Shown: positions 16,155-28,485, counted from the first letter of the stretch. The stretch is 64,000 nucleotides of DNA from Variovorax sp. J22P240 (GCF_030316855.1 NZ_JASZYR010000005.1:124001-188000); one strand, 5' to 3'. Made by a program: numbers and translations. Notes: generated by a model not told the origin, from the sequence alone.

Positions 16155-17249
16155 ATGAGCAAATCCCTGCGCCTGTCCGAAAAGTGGTTTCGCCGCGGCC
16201 TCTGGCTGGTGGCGGTGGTTTTTGCGAGCTTCCTGATCGGACTGGGCAGCACGATCGTCGGCGACCTGCCGCGGGTCGAACACAAGCTCGAACTGGACGA
16301 CTTCATCGACCGGGCCGCCGCGGAGCCGCTGCGCAACACGATCCGCGAAGGCAACCTCACGGAGCAGCAGGCGACGCGTGAACGCGAGCAAGCGGATCTC
16401 AAGCTCCTCACCGCCCAGCAGGCAAGCCGCGCGGCCCGCGAGACCTTCGCGAACTGGATCGCAACCCGACGCGCCACGGCGCAACCGGATCAGGACATCG
16501 AACTCGTCGCCCGCACCAAGGCGCTGGATGCGTTGAAGGTGAAGGAGGACGAAGCGCAGCGCGCGGTCGGTGTGCAGCGCCAGGTTGCGCTGGACGCCCG
16601 GCAGTCACGCCAGCGCGCGCAGCAGCAACTCGCGGCTCTGGAGAACGATGCGCGCACCAAGCTGGACGCGGAGTACCGACGGGTGGAGTTGCGCGTGTTC
16701 GGCTACCGGCTCGCCCTCACGCTGCCGCTACTGGCGATCGCGGGCTGGCTGTTCGTCAAGAAGCGCAAGAGCACGTGGTGGCCTTTCGTCTGGGGCTTCA
16801 TCTACTTTGCGCTGTTCGCATTCTTCGTCGAACTCGTGCCCTACCTGCCGAGCTACGGCGGCTACGTGCGCTACGCGGTAGGCATTGTGGTGACCGTGCT
16901 GGTCGGGCGCTATGCGATCATTGCGCTCAATCGCTATCTGGCGCGTCAGAAGCTCGCCGAGGCGCAGCCGGACACGGTGCGCCGCAACGAGTTGAGCTAC
17001 GACACGGCACTGGCGCGGCTCGCGAAGAGCGTGTGCCCGGGATGCGAGCGGCCGGTGGACCTGAAGAACGCCGAGATCGATTTCTGCCCGCACTGCGGCA
17101 TCGGCCTGTTCGACCATTGTCACGTGTGCGAGGCGCGCAAGAGCGCGTTCGCCAAGTTCTGCCACGCCTGCGGTGCGGTAGCCGCAGCGGCAAGCTCGCC
17201 GGGTCCGGCAGGCTTGCCGGGTCAGGTCCAGCCGGCGTCGACCACGTAG
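16155..17249 (+). CDS. Membrane protein with coiled coil and C-terminal double zinc ribbon
   Basis: A 364-residue protein. It has one N-terminal membrane segment (about 17-35), a predicted periplasmic coiled coil rich in Ala/Gln/Arg/Glu (about 45-175), and a cluster of three membrane segments (about 180-260). A cytoplasmic tail carries two CxxC pairs and more: CPGC, CPHC, CHVC and CHAC, which fit one or two zinc ribbons. No family name is recognised with confidence. It closes the 14236-17249 run. The last 28 bp overlap, tail to tail, the SDR gene on the other strand. Confidence 0.7.
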   Translation: MSKSLRLSEKWFRRGLWLVAVVFASFLIGLGSTIVGDLPRVEHKLELDDFIDRAAAEPLRNTIREGNLTEQQATREREQADLKLLTAQQASRAARETFANWIATRRATAQPDQDIELVARTKALDALKVKEDEAQRAVGVQRQVALDARQSRQRAQQQLAALENDARTKLDAEYRRVELRVFGYRLALTLPLLAIAGWLFVKKRKSTWWPFVWGFIYFALFAFFVELVPYLPSYGGYVRYAVGIVVTVLVGRYAIIALNRYLARQKLAEAQPDTVRRNELSYDTALARLAKSVCPGCERPVDLKNAEIDFCPHCGIGLFDHCHVCEARKSAFAKFCHACGAVAAAASSPGPAGLPGQVQPASTT

Positions 17250-18001
17250 TTCTGTGCGGTGCACATCTTCGAGTCGTCCGCGGCGAGGAAGAGCGCCATG
17301 CTGGCGATGTCCTCGGCCATCACGCGGCCGGGGAGGCACTGGGCGGCATCGATCTCGGCGCCCGACTCGGGCTTGACCCAGAGCCGCAACTGGCGCTCGG
17401 TCATCACCCAGCCCGGCACGATCGTATTGACGCGAATGTTCTGCTTGCCGAGGTCGCGCGCCAGCGAGCGCGTGAGTCCTTGGATGGCCGCCTTGCAAGC
17501 CTGGTAGACCGGATATCCGGCACCCTTGATCATCCAACTGACCGAACCGAAATTGATGATCGAACCGCTGCCGAGTGCGCGCATGTCGTCCGCCACCGCC
17601 TGCGCGGCAAAGAACTGGTGCTTGAAGTTGATCGCCATCAACCGGTCGAAGTCCTCGCTGGTGACATCGGCCATGTCATGGCGGCGGTCGTTGGCTGCAT
17701 TGTTGACGAGCACCTGGATGGGCCCGAAGCGCGCACGCACGGCGGCAATCGTCGCACGCAGCGCATCCACGTCGGTGACGTCGCATCCGGTGAATAGCAC
17801 CTCGTTGTCGTTGCCCAGTTGAGTCGCCAGCGCCTGGCCGGCCTTGACGTCGAGATCGCAGAAGCCGACGTGGGCGCCCTGTGCATGGAAGGCGCGAACC
17901 AGCGCCTCGCCGATGCCGGTGGCGCCACCGGAAATGAAGACGGTGCGGCCGGCGAGCGATGGGTAGCGGGCCGATGGGGCAGGGGAGGTCGATTCGGTCA
18001 T
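17222..18001 (-). CDS. SDR-family sugar/alcohol dehydrogenase
   Basis: A 259-residue classical short-chain dehydrogenase. It has the NAD(P) motif SGGATGIG near residue 25, NNAA, and the catalytic set ending in YQACK. The next segment, VNTIVPGWVMTERQ, is typical. The divergent neighbour is an aldose 1-epimerase, which supplies the right anomer to sugar 1-dehydrogenases, so oxidation of an aldose such as arabinose, galactose or fucose is a fair inference; no lactonase is in view. ATG 18001 begins a Ser/Pro-rich short leader; upstream extension of the frame overlaps the divergent gene and is rejected. Confidence 0.85.
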   Translation of the reverse strand: MTESTSPAPSARYPSLAGRTVFISGGATGIGEALVRAFHAQGAHVGFCDLDVKAGQALATQLGNDNEVLFTGCDVTDVDALRATIAAVRARFGPIQVLVNNAANDRRHDMADVTSEDFDRLMAINFKHQFFAAQAVADDMRALGSGSIINFGSVSWMIKGAGYPVYQACKAAIQGLTRSLARDLGKQNIRVNTIVPGWVMTERQLRLWVKPESGAEIDAAQCLPGRVMAEDIASMALFLAADDSKMCTAQNYVVDAGWT

Positions 18002-18129
18002 GAATGGATCCGTACGGGAAGAGGGTGACCGGGCGATTGCGCGGCCGGCGCGATTTTGATCCTCAACCGTGTCGCGTGCCACCCGTGTGAACGAGAATGC
18101 CGCGACCGCAATGATCCGTGGCGCATCGA

Positions 18130-19062
18130 ATGAACGAGACCCAACCTTTCTCAGCGTCCGAAGCCCTCGTGCAGCTTTCCGCTGGCCCTCTGCGCCTGTT
18201 GCTCGCGCCGGAGGTCGGGGGCGCCGTGGCAGCGTTCTACGACGAACAGGCCGATGGGCGCTTCGACTGGCTGCGCCCTGCGACCGACGATGCCTTGCGC
18301 CGGCGTGATCTGTTCGCGATGGCAAGCTTTCCCCTCGTGCCCTGGTGCAACCGCATCCGCGATGGTCGGGCGCAATTCGGCGGCCGGGACATCGCGATCG
18401 CGCCCGGTCACCCGGCGGGACCTTCCGGCAAGCACCCGCTTCACGGAACCGGATGGCTGCGGCCGTGGCAGGTGGCGCAAGCCTCGCCCGCGCAGGCCAC
18501 GCTGGTGCTGACATTCGAGGCCGATGCACAGTGGCCCTGGCGCTTCGAGGCTTCGCAACGGTTCGAACTCGACCCGACGGGGCTCCGCTGCACCGTCGCG
18601 TTGACCAATCGCGACACGGCGCCGATGCCGGCAGGCATCGGCCATCACCCCTATTTCCCGCATCACGAGGGCACCCGCCTGCAGACGTCCACGGCGGCCA
18701 TGTGGCGCGGCGATGCGCAGGTGATGCCGGTCGCGCTCGAACCGACGGCGGAAGTGGCGCAATTGCACAAAGGCGTGCTTCTGGCCGAACTGGATCTGGA
18801 CAACAACTTCACCGGCTGGCAACGCCAGGCCCGCATCGAGTGGCCGGCGTCATCCCGCACGCTGGTGATGGCGGCCGAGTCTCCGCTCGATTTCTTCGTG
18901 CTGTACTGCCCGCGCGGCGCCGATCATTTCTGCGCGGAGCCGGTGAGCCAGTGCACGGATGCGATCAACCTGTCGAGTCGCCACGGCCCCGAAGAAGTGG
19001 GCGGCGCGGTGCTCGCGCCGGGCGAAACGCTGACGGGGTGCTGGACACTCCGGTCAGCGTAA
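18130..19062 (+). CDS. Aldose 1-epimerase (galactose mutarotase family)
   Basis: A 310-residue protein of the mutarotase family. It shows NRIRDGRAQFGGRD near the start, HGTGWLRPW, the conserved GHHPYFP with the acid His, and a C-terminal region with the Glu-base segment (HFCAEPVSQCTDA). It interconverts alpha and beta anomers of an aldose before further metabolism. It is transcribed away from the SDR dehydrogenase with a 128-bp shared promoter region, which suggests common control. GTG 18118 is an alternative start; neither has a strong ribosome site. Confidence 0.85.
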   Translation: MNETQPFSASEALVQLSAGPLRLLLAPEVGGAVAAFYDEQADGRFDWLRPATDDALRRRDLFAMASFPLVPWCNRIRDGRAQFGGRDIAIAPGHPAGPSGKHPLHGTGWLRPWQVAQASPAQATLVLTFEADAQWPWRFEASQRFELDPTGLRCTVALTNRDTAPMPAGIGHHPYFPHHEGTRLQTSTAAMWRGDAQVMPVALEPTAEVAQLHKGVLLAELDLDNNFTGWQRQARIEWPASSRTLVMAAESPLDFFVLYCPRGADHFCAEPVSQCTDAINLSSRHGPEEVGGAVLAPGETLTGCWTLRSA

Positions 19063-19067
19063 GCGCG

Positions 19068-21286
<2,219 letters not shown>

Positions 21287-21362
21287 GGTGCTTGAGGGCC
21301 GGACGGGCCCGTGCCAAGGAGGCGTGAGTGATGAGGGTCGAAGAGGCGGGCAGAATTGTCCC

Positions 21363-23483
21363 ATGCCCGCCGCCGCCAAGTCCCCGCCACTGCAAAAGCC
21401 CGTACCCGAGGCCGAACCCGCACGGGCGCCCGGCACGGGCCTGAGCGTGGTGCAGCGTGCGCTGCGCAAGCTCGGCCTGCTTCGGGATATCGACTTCGCG
21501 CTCTACCTGCCGATGCGCTACGAGGACGAAACGCGCGTCGTGCGGCTGGCGGATGTGCGCGACGGCGAGATGGCGCAGATCGAAGCCGTCGTGACCGACA
21601 GCGAGGTGGTCTTTCGCCCCCGACGCCAGCTGATCGTGACCGTGGACGACGGCAGCGACACCTGCCAGTTGCGCTTTTTCAATTTCTATCCGTCGCAGCA
21701 GAAGCAGTTGGCAGTCGGTGCGCGCGTGCGCCTGCGTGGCGAGGTGCAGGGCGGATTCCTGGGCCGGCAGATGATGCACCCCGCCGTCAAGGCCGCGGGC
21801 ACAGCGTTGCCGGAAGCGTTGACGCCGGTCTATTCGACGATCGCGGGCCTGGCCCAGCCGGTGTTGCGGCGCGAAGTGCGTTCCGGCCTCGCGCGGGCCG
21901 CGCTCGACGAGACCTTGCCCGCGGGCGCTGCGCCGCACGGCGCATGGGACTTGCGGCGTGCGCTCTCGTTTCTTCACTACCCCGCGCCCGACGTTGCGAT
22001 AGCCACGCTGGAAGACCACAGTCATCCCGCCTGGCAACGCCTCAAGGCGGACGAACTTCTGGCTCAGCAGCTGTCGCAATTGCAGGCGCGCCGTGCGCGC
22101 GCCGCGCAACGCGCACCAGTGCTCGACAAGGCCGCGTCAGGCGGCCCCTTGCACGCGGAACTGCTGACCGCGCTGCCGTTCGCTCTGACCGGCGCGCAAC
22201 AACGGGTGGGCGTCGAGATCACCCGCGATCTGGCGCGCGACATCCCGATGCATCGCCTGCTACAGGGCGACGTGGGATCGGGCAAGACCGTGGTCGCGGC
22301 GCTGGCGGCCGCCCGCTGCATCGATGCGGGCTTTCAATGCGCGTTGATGGCGCCGACCGAAATCCTCGCGGCGCAGCACTTCGGCAAGCTCGTCGGCTGG
22401 CTCGATCCCTTGCTGGCCGAGCGCGGCTTGCGGGTCGCCTGGCTCACCGGCAGCCAGAAGAAGAAGGAGCGCGATGCGATGTCGGCGGCGGCCGAGAGCG
22501 GCGAGGCCGCGCTCGTGATCGGGACGCATGCCGTCATCTCGGAGAAGGTGCGGTTCAAGAACCTGGCGCTGGCGATCATCGACGAGCAACACCGCTTCGG
22601 CGTGGCGCAGCGGCTTGCCTTGCGCGGCAAGGCCGGCGGGGAACTGGAGCCGCATCTTCTGATGATGAGCGCCACGCCGATCCCGCGCACGCTGGCGATG
22701 AGCTATTACGCCGACCTCGATGTGTCGACGCTCGACGAGCTGCCGCCGGGACGCACGCCCATCGTCACCAAGCTCGTGGCGGAGCATCGGCGCGACGAAG
22801 TCATCGACCGTATCCGCTTCCAGGTCGAGCAGGGGCGGCAGGTCTATTGGGTGTGTCCGCTGATCGAGGAAAGCGAGGCGGTCGATTTGCGCAACGCCAC
22901 CGCGACGCGCGACGAATTGGCCGATGCGCTGGGCGAGAAGGTCAGCGTCGGGCTGCTGCATTCGCGCATGCCGACGGCCGAGAAGCAGGCGGTGATGGAA
23001 AGCTTCACCGCCAACCAGCTTCAGGTGCTGGTGAGCACGACCGTGATCGAGGTCGGCGTCGACGTGCCCAACGCTTCGTTGATGGTCATCGAGCATGCGG
23101 AGCGATTCGGGCTCTCGCAGTTGCACCAGTTGCGCGGCCGTGTCGGACGCGGCGCCGCGGCATCGGCCTGCGTTCTGCTGTACGCGCCCAATGAAGGCGG
23201 ACGGGTCGGTGAGGCCGCCCGCGCCCGCCTCAAGGCCATGGCGGAAACCAGCGACGGCTTCGAGATCGCGCGCCGCGACCTGGAGATTCGCGGCCCCGGC
23301 GAATTCCTCGGCGCGCGCCAGTCCGGCGCGCCGTTGCTGCGCTTCGCGGACCTGAGCACCGACGTCATGCTGCTCGACTGGGCGAGAGAACTGGCCCCCC
23401 GCATGCTCGACCGGCACCCGGCGCTGGCCGAAAAGCATGTCGATCGCTGGCTTGGCAGCAAGGCCGAATACCTCAAGGCCTGA
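21363..23483 (+). CDS. recG: ATP-dependent DNA helicase RecG
   Basis: A 706-residue branch-migration helicase that processes stalled forks and Holliday junctions. An N-terminal wedge/OB region (about 60-170) is followed by the SF2 core: GDVGSGKT (302-309), DEQH (407-410), SATPIPRT, and the C-terminal helicase motifs [13 protein letters not shown] and [11 protein letters not shown]. Length and motifs match the family. ATG 21363 is chosen because earlier codons in the frame overlap queA. It is followed by an interspersed repeat and then oxyR on the same strand. Confidence 0.96.
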   Translation: MPAAAKSPPLQKPVPEAEPARAPGTGLSVVQRALRKLGLLRDIDFALYLPMRYEDETRVVRLADVRDGEMAQIEAVVTDSEVVFRPRRQLIVTVDDGSDTCQLRFFNFYPSQQKQLAVGARVRLRGEVQGGFLGRQMMHPAVKAAGTALPEALTPVYSTIAGLAQPVLRREVRSGLARAALDETLPAGAAPHGAWDLRRALSFLHYPAPDVAIATLEDHSHPAWQRLKADELLAQQLSQLQARRARAAQRAPVLDKAASGGPLHAELLTALPFALTGAQQRVGVEITRDLARDIPMHRLLQGDVGSGKTVVAALAAARCIDAGFQCALMAPTEILAAQHFGKLVGWLDPLLAERGLRVAWLTGSQKKKERDAMSAAAESGEAALVIGTHAVISEKVRFKNLALAIIDEQHRFGVAQRLALRGKAGGELEPHLLMMSATPIPRTLAMSYYADLDVSTLDELPPGRTPIVTKLVAEHRRDEVIDRIRFQVEQGRQVYWVCPLIEESEAVDLRNATATRDELADALGEKVSVGLLHSRMPTAEKQAVMESFTANQLQVLVSTTVIEVGVDVPNASLMVIEHAERFGLSQLHQLRGRVGRGAAASACVLLYAPNEGGRVGEAARARLKAMAETSDGFEIARRDLEIRGPGEFLGARQSGAPLLRFADLSTDVMLLDWARELAPRMLDRHPALAEKHVDRWLGSKAEYLKA

Positions 23484-23513
23484 CCTCGGCCGGCGAAGCC
23501 AGGCCTCCTCGCG

Positions 23514-23603
23514 AAACACCGCGGACCGGCTCTGCCGGCCCGCCGGAGTTGCCCCCGGCAGGGGGTAGGCGGCTACACGAAGTGAGCAAGCCTGGGGGCG
23601 AGC
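23514..23603. repeat. Interspersed GC-rich repeat, copy 1
   Basis: About 90 bp between recG and oxyR. It contains CCGGCTCTGCCGG, then TTGCCCCCGGCAGGGGG, then TACACGAAGTGAGCAAGCC and a GGGGGCGAGC end. Both inner parts are self-complementary. Nearly the same sequence occurs at 57958-58052 and variants occur at 37670-37756 and, inverted, at 46361-46451. Confidence 0.85.
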
Positions 23604-23620
23604 AATAATTGACGAAAACT

Positions 23621-24586
23621 ATGACGCTCACGGAACTCAAATACATCGTCGCCGTTGCTCGCGAGCGGCATTTCGGCAAGGCTGCGGAAGCTTGTTACGT
23701 CTCGCAGCCGACCTTGTCTGTCGCGATCAAGAAACTCGAGGACGAACTCGAGGTCAAGCTCTTCGAACGCAGTGCCGGTGAAGTGACGGTCACGCCGCTG
23801 GGCGAGCAGATCGTGCAGCAGGCGCAAAGCGTGCTGGACCAGGCTGCCAGCATCAAGGAAATCGCCAAGCGCGGGAAGGACCCCTTGTCCGGGCCGCTCA
23901 ACCTGGGCGTGATCTACACCATCGGTCCCTACCTCCTGCCTGACCTGGTGCGCCAGAACATCGCGCGGACGCCGCAGATGCCGCTGGTGCTGCAGGAAAA
24001 TTTCACCGCCAAGCTGCTCGAGATGCTGCGCGCCGGCGAGATCGATTGCGCGATCATGGCCGAGCCCTTTCCCGACACGGGACTGGCCTTGGCCTCGCTC
24101 TACGATGAACCTTTCGTGGCGGCCTTGCCGGCCCATCACCCGCTGGCCGACCGCGAGTCCGTGACCTCTGACGAGCTCAAGAAAGAGACGATGCTCCTGT
24201 TGGGCACCGGTCACTGCTTTCGCGATCACGTGCTGGAGGTGTGTCCGGAGTTCGCCCGTTTTTCGAGCAACGCCGAAGGCATCCGCAAGAGCTTCGAAGG
24301 CTCGTCGCTGGAAACCATCAAGCACATGGTCGCATCAGGCATGGGCGTGACGCTGGTGCCACGCCTCTCGGTGCCAGCCGATGCGCTCAAGCCCAAGAGC
24401 AAGAGCCGCAAGGATCCCGAGCAGATCGTCCGCTACCTGCCTGTGCGCGACACGCAGGGCGGCGAGCCGCCGACGCGGCGCGTGGTCCTGGCATGGCGAC
24501 GCAGCTTCACGCGCTACGAAGCCATCGCAGCGCTGCGCAACGCGGTCTACGCGTGCGAACTCCCGGGCGTCAAGCGTCTCTCGTAG
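23621..24586 (+). CDS. oxyR: Peroxide-sensing LysR regulator OxyR
   Basis: A 321-residue LysR-family activator. The N-terminal winged HTH (1-60, MTLTELKYIVAVARERHFG) is that of OxyR. The redox pair falls at Cys199 (GHCFRDH) and Cys208 (LEVC), the same numbers as in E. coli, so hydrogen peroxide should form the activating disulfide. ATG 23621 is used; a TTG 12 nt upstream is possible. The adjacent dps gene is a classic OxyR target, so the pair forms an oxidative-stress locus. An interspersed repeat lies directly upstream. Confidence 0.93.
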   Translation: MTLTELKYIVAVARERHFGKAAEACYVSQPTLSVAIKKLEDELEVKLFERSAGEVTVTPLGEQIVQQAQSVLDQAASIKEIAKRGKDPLSGPLNLGVIYTIGPYLLPDLVRQNIARTPQMPLVLQENFTAKLLEMLRAGEIDCAIMAEPFPDTGLALASLYDEPFVAALPAHHPLADRESVTSDELKKETMLLLGTGHCFRDHVLEVCPEFARFSSNAEGIRKSFEGSSLETIKHMVASGMGVTLVPRLSVPADALKPKSKSRKDPEQIVRYLPVRDTQGGEPPTRRVVLAWRRSFTRYEAIAALRNAVYACELPGVKRLS

Positions 24587-24722
24587 CAAATTGCGCAATC
24601 GGCCTACGAGCCCTACGCGTCCCTGCCGCGGCAGCTGCGATAGAGTGCGGCTGTTGCGGAGCCCGCCCTCCGGCTTTCCTGCGTTTTTTGCCGTCAATCA
24701 ACTGAAGAAAGAGTTCATCACC

Positions 24723-25316
24723 ATGGCCAAAGTCGTGAAGAAACCCAAGTCCGCCGCCACCGCTGCGCCGTCCGCATCCGCTGGCAAGGTGCCCAAGAAG
24801 GGCGGCTTGGTGGTCGCGGAGGAGTCCGGCAGCCGAAATGCCCCGATCATCAACATCGGCATCGATCGCCAGGACCGCGCAGCCATCGCCGAAGGCTTGA
24901 GCCGTGTGCTGGCGGACACCTACACGCTGTACCTGACCACGCACAACTTCCACTGGAACGTGACGGGTCCGCACTTCAACTCGCTGCATGCGATGTTCAT
25001 GACCCAGTACACCGAGCTGTGGGGCTCCACGGACGTCCTCGCCGAACGCATTCGCGCTCTGGGCCACTACGCACCGGGTTCGTATGCCGAGTTCAGCAAG
25101 ATCGCGACCGTGCCCGATGTGCCGCAGAACCCGCCCAAGGCGATGGAGATGGTGCGCATCCTCGTCAAGGGACACGAAACCGTCTCGCGCATCGCGCGCG
25201 AATTCATTCCCGTGGCCGAAGAGGCGGGTGACGACCCGACCGCCGACATGCTGACCGCGCGCTGCACCGTGCACGACCAGACGGCCTGGATGCTGCGTTC
25301 GCTGCTTGAAGACTGA
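24723..25316 (+). CDS. dps: Dps-family ferritin-like DNA-protection protein
   Basis: A 197-residue Dps/Dpr protein. The ferroxidase site is in [17 protein letters not shown] with the downstream [11 protein letters not shown], matching the inter-subunit His/Asp/Glu ligands of the family. A Lys/Ala/Ser-rich N-terminal tail of about 40 residues ([18 protein letters not shown]) resembles the DNA-binding tails of other Dps proteins. Dodecamers oxidise and store iron, consuming peroxide, and coat DNA. It sits just after oxyR, in agreement with peroxide control. Ribosome site AAGAAAGAG precedes ATG 24723. Confidence 0.93.
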   Translation: MAKVVKKPKSAATAAPSASAGKVPKKGGLVVAEESGSRNAPIINIGIDRQDRAAIAEGLSRVLADTYTLYLTTHNFHWNVTGPHFNSLHAMFMTQYTELWGSTDVLAERIRALGHYAPGSYAEFSKIATVPDVPQNPPKAMEMVRILVKGHETVSRIAREFIPVAEEAGDDPTADMLTARCTVHDQTAWMLRSLLED

Positions 25317-26223
25317 TCCCGCCACCGACCCCGCCACGAGCGCGGCACAGCCTGCGCCCGCGCCTCATCGCGGGCGTTTTGCGTTGTACCTCGACCTGAT
25401 CCGCTGGAATCGCCCGGCGGGCTGGCTGCTGCTGCTCTGGCCGACGCTGGGCGCGCTCTGGTTCGCGGCCGACGGATGGCCGGGCTGGCACCTGCTCATC
25501 GTATTCGTGCTCGGCACCATCCTCATGCGCAGCGCGGGCTGCTGCGTCAATGATGTGGCCGACCGCGATTTCGACCGACACGTCAAGCGCACGGCACAAC
25601 GGCCCGTGACCAGCGGTGCGATCTCGGTGACTGAGGCGCTGGTCGTCGGCGCCGTGCTTGCGCTCGCTGCGTTCGGACTGGTGCTCACGACCAATCGCGT
25701 CACGGTGCTGTGGTCCTTTGCGGCGTTGGCCGTGACGTTGGTTTACCCGTTTGCGAAGCGCTTCGTGTCGATTCCGCAGGCGGTGCTGGGCATTGCCTTC
25801 AGCTTCGGCATTCCGATGGCCTTTGCGGCGGTGCAAGGCAACGTGCCCCCGCTGGCCTGGTGGCTGCTCGCGGGCAATCTGTTCTGGGTGCTGGCCTACG
25901 ACACCGAGTACGCGATGGTGGACCGCGACGATGACCTCAAGATCGGCATGAAGACTTCGGCCATCACCTTCGGGCGGCTCGACGTCGCGATCGTCATGGC
26001 GAGCTACGCAATCTTCCTGGCCACCTGGACTGGGGCGGGTGCGGGCAAGTCGCTGGCCGCGCTCTTCTTCGTCGCCATCGGGATTGCGGCAGCGCAGGCG
26101 CTATGGCACTGGCGACTGATTCACGACCGGACACGCGACGGCTGCTTCAAGGCCTTCCGGCTCAACCATTGGCTCGGCTTCACCGTGTTTGCCGGCGTCG
26201 TGGCCGGCTACGCGTTGCGTTGA
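25306..26223 (+). CDS. ubiA: 4-hydroxybenzoate polyprenyltransferase
   Basis: An up to 305-residue UbiA with about eight membrane helices. It has the two prenyl-diphosphate/Mg sites NDVADRDFD (82-90) and [16 protein letters not shown]. It attaches the polyprenyl tail to 4-hydroxybenzoate in ubiquinone synthesis at the inner membrane. The only long frame begins at TTG 25306, overlapping the dps stop by 11 bp; no ATG or GTG fits before the first membrane helix, so this unusual start is accepted with some doubt. It is convergent with proC. Confidence 0.93.
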   Translation: MKTDPATDPATSAAQPAPAPHRGRFALYLDLIRWNRPAGWLLLLWPTLGALWFAADGWPGWHLLIVFVLGTILMRSAGCCVNDVADRDFDRHVKRTAQRPVTSGAISVTEALVVGAVLALAAFGLVLTTNRVTVLWSFAALAVTLVYPFAKRFVSIPQAVLGIAFSFGIPMAFAAVQGNVPPLAWWLLAGNLFWVLAYDTEYAMVDRDDDLKIGMKTSAITFGRLDVAIVMASYAIFLATWTGAGAGKSLAALFFVAIGIAAAQALWHWRLIHDRTRDGCFKAFRLNHWLGFTVFAGVVAGYALR

Positions 26224-26239
26224 GCGCGGCAATTTTCCT

Positions 26240-27097
26240 TCAACCGCGCCCGAATTCCTGACCCAGCTCGGCGGCGCGCTGGTGCGCGGCGCGGATGGCG
26301 GCCTTGAATTTCGCCTTGATGTCGGCACTCTCCATGGCCGTGATGGCGGCGTAGGTGGTGCCGCCCTTCGATGTCACGCGTTCGCGCAGGACCGCCGGCG
26401 GTTCAGTCGCACTGCTGGCCAGGGCGGAGGCGCCGGTGAATGTACCCACGGCGAGTTGATGCGCCTGTTCCGGCGTCAGGCCGAGGTCGACGCCGGCTTC
26501 TGTCATCGCCTCGATGAAATAGAACACGTAGGCCGGACCGGAGCCTGAAATCGCCGTGACGGCGTCGAGTGCCGCTTCGGCGTCGACCCAGATCAGGTCT
26601 CCGGTGGGGGCGAGCACCTGTTCGACCAGCTTTCGACCACCGCTGTCCACGGTCTCTCGCGCAAAGAGGCCGGTCATGCCCTGCCCGACGAGCGCCGGCG
26701 TATTGGGCATGGCGCGAACCACACGCTCCGTGCCGAGCCAGCGGACGATGCTGTCGGATGGGATTCCGGCGGCGACCGAGAGATGGAGGGCGTTGGGGGC
26801 CAACCCACGCACTGGCTTTGCCGCTTCGGCGAAGCTCTGCGGCTTGACGGCCCAGACCACGACCTCGCAGCGCTCCAGGGCGCTGCCGGCTTCGGCCTGC
26901 GCCGTGATGCCGAAATCGTGGGCCAGCTTGGCGCGGGCTTCGGCGAAAGGCTCGACGACCTCGATGGATTCCGCGGGAACGTCCTGCTTGATGAGCCCGC
27001 CGATGATGGCACTGGCCATGTTGCCGCCCCCGATGAACGCGATGGGTGGCAAGGGTGTCGGCTCCCGGCGGGGCAGGAAAGTGACTGCGATGTTCAT
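26240..27097 (-). CDS. proC: Pyrroline-5-carboxylate reductase
   Basis: A 285-residue ProC catalysing the last step of proline synthesis. It has the Rossmann motif FIGGGNMASAIIGGL, the family segment VRAMPNTPALVGQGMTGL, and the C-terminal dimer domain with AISGSGPAYVFYFIEAM. The first ~17 residues (MNIAVTFLPRREPTPLP) extend beyond most homologues, so the true start could lie slightly downstream, though no ATG is close. It begins 3 bp after the stop of the esterase-like gene on the same strand. Confidence 0.95.
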   Translation of the reverse strand: MNIAVTFLPRREPTPLPPIAFIGGGNMASAIIGGLIKQDVPAESIEVVEPFAEARAKLAHDFGITAQAEAGSALERCEVVVWAVKPQSFAEAAKPVRGLAPNALHLSVAAGIPSDSIVRWLGTERVVRAMPNTPALVGQGMTGLFARETVDSGGRKLVEQVLAPTGDLIWVDAEAALDAVTAISGSGPAYVFYFIEAMTEAGVDLGLTPEQAHQLAVGTFTGASALASSATEPPAVLRERVTSKGGTTYAAITAMESADIKAKFKAAIRAAHQRAAELGQEFGRG

Positions 27098-27100
27098 GAC

Positions 27101-28264
27101 TTATCCGGTGAATTCGAATGCTGCGAACTGAGTGATCTGCAGCGGATTGAAATTGTCGTCGCTCACCGCGACCAGCAGGCGGCTGCCGTTCGGCAGATCG
27201 GGGCCCCAGCAAAGGCCCTCGCTGTTGTCCAGGCGGGACAGGCCAAGCGCGGCGAAGTCGGCGACCAGCTTCTTGGGCGCGGGAGTGTGATTGTCCCGGC
27301 TCAGGGCTTCCAGGGCCAGGGTATCGGTGGCGGCGCGGGTATCGATCTCGTAGAGCCTCAGCGAATTCCCGACCCCGGTGGCGTAGGCACGCTCCAGGAC
27401 CAGCATGCGGTGGGCGTCGATCATCAGCACCTCGCTGACGCCGTTGTCGGCGGGCATGCCCGGCACCAAAGGGCGCAGCGGGATCGCATCTGGGACGTAG
27501 GCGATCTGGCGGCTGGCCTTGCCGGTTTCCAGATCGATCCGGGTGAATCGGCAAGGTCCGCCTGGCGCCGCCAGGGTGGGGATTGGGCCGTCCTGGACCA
27601 GCGCGTTTTCCATGGCCAGCCAGGCGTGGCGCGCATCCGGCGTCAGCGCCAGTCCCTCCAGGCCGAGGTTGTCCCTCGTGCCGCGGCGGCCTGCGGCGTC
27701 GGGTTGAAACACGTGGGGAAGCGGCATTTCGCGGATCAGCGTGCCGTCGCGTCTTGATTCGCAGAGGGTCGGGCCGAAGCCGCGCGGCACATCACCCTCG
27801 CTGGCCCAGAGCAGCGTGTCGGTGTCCGGGCGCAACCGCAGCGCTTCAGGATCGGGGACCGGCATGTCCTTCGGCGCGCGCCGGCGCGATGGCCATGGCG
27901 TACCGTCGCGTCGCCGGAATACAACGATGTCGACGAGACGAGGCGCCTCGGCTCCGGGGGCGGCTGTCCACTGCGCACTATAGAAGCGTGCCGGTGCCAG
28001 ATCTGATCGGTCATCACTCAGGAGCAGGTACTCACGTCTTTGCGGGTCGTAGTCGATGCCGGACAATCCTCCGACGGTTGTCCCTTGAAAATCCGCGCGA
28101 TGCGGCCAACGTGCTTCGGCAACAAGCCGCAGCCGTTGTGGCCCCGGTGCCACAACGGCCCCGCTCTTGCATCCCGCGATCCCGCTTGCGATGGGAATCG
28201 CCGCTGCAACCAGCATTTGTCGACGGGAAACCAGTGTTGAAAGTGTGGGTGGACGCTCTTGCAC
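27101..28264 (-). CDS. Esterase-like phytase-domain lipoprotein
   Basis: A 387-residue exported protein of the 'esterase-like activity of phytase' family (a beta-propeller). The N-terminus has a twin-arginine-like motif SRRQML followed by a hydrophobic stretch and the lipobox-like IAGC, so it may be a Tat-exported lipoprotein. The body shows GGLSGIDYDPQRREYLLLSD, PDPEALRLRPDTDTLLWASEG and DNLGLEGLALTPDARHAW, which are propeller repeats. The start codon is GTG; an ATG 16 codons in would cut the arginine motif. Substrate unknown. It is divergent from the ribosomal operon. Confidence 0.8.
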   Translation of the reverse strand: MQERPPTLSTLVSRRQMLVAAAIPIASGIAGCKSGAVVAPGPQRLRLVAEARWPHRADFQGTTVGGLSGIDYDPQRREYLLLSDDRSDLAPARFYSAQWTAAPGAEAPRLVDIVVFRRRDGTPWPSRRRAPKDMPVPDPEALRLRPDTDTLLWASEGDVPRGFGPTLCESRRDGTLIREMPLPHVFQPDAAGRRGTRDNLGLEGLALTPDARHAWLAMENALVQDGPIPTLAAPGGPCRFTRIDLETGKASRQIAYVPDAIPLRPLVPGMPADNGVSEVLMIDAHRMLVLERAYATGVGNSLRLYEIDTRAATDTLALEALSRDNHTPAPKKLVADFAALGLSRLDNSEGLCWGPDLPNGSRLLVAVSDDNFNPLQITQFAAFEFTG

Positions 28265-28307
28265 GGCCCGAAGTCTACGATTTCACAAAATTGCGCAAGG
28301 CAGGTTG

Positions 28308-28336
28308 TTGACGAAGCCGGCGGACTATGTGACAAT
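28308..28336 (+). promoter_or_regulatory. Candidate promoter of the spc/alpha ribosomal operon
   Basis: A -35 TTGACG (28308-28313) and a -10 GACAAT (28331-28336) are separated by 17 bp. This would give a leader of about 140 nt before rplN. The leader includes a small hairpin (TTCGC ... GCGAA around 28343-28360). The 220-bp gap 28265-28485 holds no other gene. Confidence 0.55.
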
Positions 28337-28485
28337 CGCAGGCTTCGCTTGAAAAGGCGAATGCTTCTGCCCAGCGGAAGCGCACTGAAGTGGTTTCGGT
28401 GCGTGGACGACGGGCCCAAGACTGACCGCAGATCTGTTCCGGAGTGTCCGGGCGGCAAAACGGTACAAGTTGGGAATATCACAAA

